DNA of 15,860 bases from Chloroflexota bacterium (lineage in GTDB: Bacteria; Chloroflexota; Dehalococcoidia; Lucifugimonadales; Lucifugimonadaceae), in contig PASL01000016.1 in assembly GCA_002712125.1 (NCBI GenBank), positions 26,032-41,891 of the forward strand, written 5' to 3'. Of the stretch, positions 14,007 through 15,860 are shown piece after piece. The notes beneath the pieces are model-generated. The model was not told where the DNA came from, ran no database searches, and saw only the letters and a list, made by a program, of their open reading frames with translations. The number at the start of each line of letters is the position of its first letter. Within the stretch, counting starts at the first letter, position 1. A program made the position numbers and the translations under genes.

Positions 14007-14470
14007 AATTTATTAAATTCTCCATTTATTTCATCTATTTCCATATCTTTATAGTTATGGATAATAATTTTTCTGTAATTATCATTTTCACAATGACTGA
14101 GATACATTTCAATTGATGGAGATGGTAAAATACTTTTAGCTATTTCTGGCCATTCTATTATTACTATTCCATTTTCTAATTTTTCATCAATATTTAGATC
14201 AATGGCTTCTAGTTCATTTTTTATACGATATAAATCACAATGATAAATTTTAATTTTACTTTCATACTCATGAATAAGAACAAAGGTTGGACTTTTTGTA
14301 GTTTGAGGTGATTCCAATCCTTCTGATATTCCTTCAACTAACTTAGTTTTACCAGCTCCCAAATGACCATTAAGAAAAACTATATCTCCTACTGTTAGGT
14401 ATTTTGATACTATTTTTCCTAACAATTTTGTTTCTAGATCTGATTTTGAAGTTATTTGAATTTTATCCAT
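14003..14470 (-). CDS. tsaE: tRNA threonylcarbamoyladenosine biosynthesis ATPase TsaE
   Basis: Small P-loop ATPase that drives turnover of the TsaB-TsaD complex in t6A synthesis. Walker A is GHLGAGKT (35-42; the family usually has GDLGAGKT). SPTFVLIHEY (60-69), HCDLYRI (77-83) and IIEWPE (104-109) follow in the normal order. I chose the ATG at 14470, which forms a TAATG overlap with the thiL stop, the same junction seen between mnmA and rnhB, and which gives the usual 30-35 residues before Walker A. An in-frame ATG at 14488 would add six residues (161 total) and overlap thiL more deeply. With this start the protein has 155 residues. Confidence 0.93.
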   Translation of the reverse strand: MDKIQITSKSDLETKLLGKIVSKYLTVGDIVFLNGHLGAGKTKLVEGISEGLESPQTTKSPTFVLIHEYESKIKIYHCDLYRIKNELEAIDLNIDEKLENGIVIIEWPEIAKSILPSPSIEMYLSHCENDNYRKIIIHNYKDMEIDEINGEFNKL

Positions 14471-15471
14471 TATTTTAGATGATCCCATCCTTGATGATTA
14501 CTTGTATATGTTTTTTTATTTTTATCTAAAATTGTAATTTTTGGGTTAGAGCTTTTCTTAACTATTTCTCCAATAATCTTTCCTTTTGGATTGAATTGTT
14601 TATTAAATGAAGAAATTTTTTCAATATTACCTATAATTATAAGTTCGTAATCCTCTCCACCATATAGTGAAAATTGTCTTTGTTTTTCCAAATTATAATT
14701 ACATAAATTTTCATCTATTGGTATTTGATCTAAAAATATTCTAATATCAACTTTACTTTCAATTGATATTTTTTCTAAATCTGTATATAAACCATCACTT
14801 ATATCCATTGCACATGTAATCTTTTCATTAATGATATTTTGAGAAATATCTAATCTAGGATATGGTCTAAAATGTTTTTCAATTAATTTTTTTGAGTATT
14901 TATCTTCTATATTCTTCCCTTTTTGAAGTAAATCTAATCCTCCAGCAGAACCACCTAACTCTCCTGTAACATACACACAATCCCCAGAATTTGCATTATT
15001 TCTAGATAAAAAGTTTTTATCTCTTATATGCCCTATAATCGCGATGTTAATAAAAATATTTTTAGAACTAACTATATCTCCTCCTATTACCTCGCAATTG
15101 AAAATATTTAATGCTTCATTTATACCCATGCTGAATTCTAAATATTTCTCTTTTGGGTAATCTTTTGAAATACCCATAGTTACTAAAGCGTAATCTGGGA
15201 TACCTCCCATTGCTGCTATGTCGCTTAAGTTTGAAACTGCACATTTCCAACCTATATCAAGCCAATTACTATTATTTGAATCGAAATGAACTCCATCAAC
15301 CATAGCGTCAGTTGCAAAAACACTTATTTCAGAAAAATTTGAAAATACTGCAGCATCGTCACCTATATGTCTAAGTATTTTTTTGTGTTTGCTAGTCGCC
15401 TTATCTTTGTTTAAGTTTTGTATAAACGTGATAAAGCTTTGTTCATTTTTAATATTTATTTTTTTACCCAT
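14470..15471 (-). CDS. thiL: Thiamine-phosphate kinase
   Basis: Phosphorylates thiamine phosphate, the ThiE product, to the active cofactor thiamine diphosphate. The 333 residues show the AIR-synthase-related fold. IGDDAAVF (36-43) and ATDAMVDGVHF (53-63) bind metal and phosphate. GWKCAVSNLSDIAAMGG (74-90), GGD (130-132), AMDISDGLYTDL (221-232) and GGEDYEL (271-277) follow, and it closes with the family-like GWDHLK tail. It is first in the thiL-tsaE-tsaB-ndk operon. A minus-strand TATAAT at 15483-15478 lies only 6 nt before the ATG and there is no Shine-Dalgarno, so the message may be leaderless. Confidence 0.96.
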   Translation of the reverse strand: MGKKINIKNEQSFITFIQNLNKDKATSKHKKILRHIGDDAAVFSNFSEISVFATDAMVDGVHFDSNNSNWLDIGWKCAVSNLSDIAAMGGIPDYALVTMGISKDYPKEKYLEFSMGINEALNIFNCEVIGGDIVSSKNIFINIAIIGHIRDKNFLSRNNANSGDCVYVTGELGGSAGGLDLLQKGKNIEDKYSKKLIEKHFRPYPRLDISQNIINEKITCAMDISDGLYTDLEKISIESKVDIRIFLDQIPIDENLCNYNLEKQRQFSLYGGEDYELIIIGNIEKISSFNKQFNPKGKIIGEIVKKSSNPKITILDKNKKTYTSNHQGWDHLK

Positions 15472-15546
15472 TATTAAATTATAAATGCTAACTTTTTTTT
15501 AAACTAATCAAATACAATTAAATTTTAGTATGAGAAGGATAAAAAC
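15472..15546. promoter_or_regulatory. Divergent promoter region between thiL and the tautomerase gene
   Basis: A 75-bp spacer. On the minus strand an exact TATAAT (15483-15478) serves thiL. On the plus strand TACAAT (15513-15518) is a possible -10 box, and AAGGA (15535-15539, 7 nt before the ATG) is a good ribosome-binding site for the tautomerase gene. A run of T occupies 15493-15500. -35 hexamers are not convincing for either. Confidence 0.5.
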
Positions 15547-15732
15547 ATGCCGATAGTAAATATATCATTATATTCTGGTAGGACAACTGAACAAAAATCT
15601 AAAATTGCCAAAGCAGTTACTAAAGCGATTTCAGATTCAGCAGGGGTTAATGATTCGGATACAATAGTTTTATTTCACGATATAGAAAAAACTAATTGGG
15701 CTAACGCTGGTAATCTTGTTTCAGAGGAATAA
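15547..15732 (+). CDS. 4-oxalocrotonate tautomerase family protein
   Basis: Small enzyme of the tautomerase superfamily, 61 residues as is typical for these hexameric or dimeric beta-alpha-beta proteins. Catalysis uses the amino-terminal proline exposed after Met removal, and the sequence begins Met-Pro-Ile-Val-Asn as expected. The helix (TEQKSKIAKAVTKAI) and the late tryptophan (KTNWANAG) also fit. The substrate is unknown: no aromatic meta-cleavage genes are nearby, so a role in oxalocrotonate metabolism is not supported. AAGGA 7 nt upstream supports the start. It lies 23 bp before tRNA-Lys and probably forms its own unit, possibly reading into the tRNA. Confidence 0.9.
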   Translation: MPIVNISLYSGRTTEQKSKIAKAVTKAISDSAGVNDSDTIVLFHDIEKTNWANAGNLVSEE

Positions 15733-15735
15733 AAT

Positions 15736-15746
15736 TATAATATAAT
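15736..15746 (+). promoter_or_regulatory. Double -10 box upstream of tRNA-Lys
   Basis: Two overlapping exact TATAAT hexamers (15736-15741 and 15741-15746). The second ends 9 nt before the mature tRNA, so transcription would begin only a few bases ahead of it. TTTCAG at 15719-15724 with a 16-nt spacer is a weak -35 match. Confidence 0.45.
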
Positions 15747-15755
15747 TATTTTCAT

Positions 15756-15831
15756 GGAGCGCTAGCTCAACTGGCAGAGCAATTGACTCTTAATCAATAG
15801 GTTCCGGGTTCGAGTCCCGGGCGCTTCACCA
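15756..15831 (+). tRNA. tRNA-Lys (anticodon CTT)
   Basis: A full cloverleaf can be drawn. The acceptor is GGAGCGC/GCGCTTC with one G-U pair; the D stem is GCTC/GAGC. The anticodon stem is ATTGA/TCAAT with loop CTCTTAA, which places CTT (15789-15791) at 34-36 and reads AAG. The T stem is CCGGG/CCCGG with loop TTCGAGT. The 3' CCA is encoded (15829-15831). A37 and the UU at 35-36 make it a normal substrate for t6A, the modification built by the TsaB/TsaE machinery encoded nearby. The much higher G+C than its surroundings is normal for a tRNA gene. Confidence 0.96.
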
Positions 15832-15860
15832 ATCTCAATCTGAACTTAGAGAAATCTCCT

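Noticed and set aside
14471..14488. Upstream ATG at 14488 as tsaE start
   Set aside because: It would add six residues with no family match and a deeper overlap with thiL; the ATG at 14470 gives a TAATG coupling and the normal N-terminal length. It cannot be fully excluded.
1..15860. CRISPR array, transposon, prophage or defence system
   Set aside because: I found no regularly spaced repeats, transposase, integrase, phage structural gene or toxin-antitoxin pair; gene content and base composition look uniform across the window.

Overview
This is an AT-rich bacterial chromosome window (I estimate about 30% G+C) that is densely coded, with short intergenic gaps (longest about 145 bp). Every gene is a housekeeping or metabolic gene of bacterial type. 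I see no insertion sequence, prophage, CRISPR array, toxin system or integration scar. A membrane pyrophosphatase, a luciferase-family flavin oxidoreductase and a 'cyclase family' hydrolase in a small AT-rich genome would suit a marine Chloroflexota-type organism (for example an AT-rich SAR202 relative). That placement is only an inference from gene content and remembered family resemblance.

Layout, left to right. (1) The N-terminal part of an ABC-transporter ATPase runs off the left edge on the minus strand. It is divergent from a tight plus-strand cluster: cysteine desulfurase, a one-helix membrane protein of unknown function, mutS, a luciferase-like flavin oxidoreductase, and a glyoxalase-II-like metallohydrolase (gaps 22, 5, 2 and 0 nt). 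(2) On the minus strand follow a K+-dependent membrane pyrophosphatase and thiE, each apparently its own unit. (3) A plus-strand cyclase-family hydrolase converges on the minus-strand pair mnmA-rnhB. (4) rsfS (plus) diverges from mnmA and converges, stop against stop, on the minus-strand operon thiL-tsaE-tsaB-ndk. (5) A small tautomerase and tRNA-Lys(CUU) close the window on the plus strand.

Functional links. The cysteine desulfurase could supply sulfur to MnmA (2-thiouridine at tRNA position 34) and to thiamine synthesis. TsaE and TsaB belong to the machinery that makes t6A at position 37 of ANN-decoding tRNAs, which include tRNA-Lys. ThiE makes thiamine phosphate and ThiL phosphorylates it to thiamine diphosphate, although the two genes lie about 5 kb apart. 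MutS and RNase HII maintain DNA, RsfS controls ribosome subunit joining, and Ndk balances nucleoside triphosphates.

No clearly new system is visible. The points most worth a second look are the unknown membrane protein between the desulfurase and mutS, a 10-bp perfect inverted repeat directly in front of the thiE start codon, two inverted repeats in the divergent ABC/desulfurase spacer, the ion specificity of the pyrophosphatase, and probable leaderless starts.
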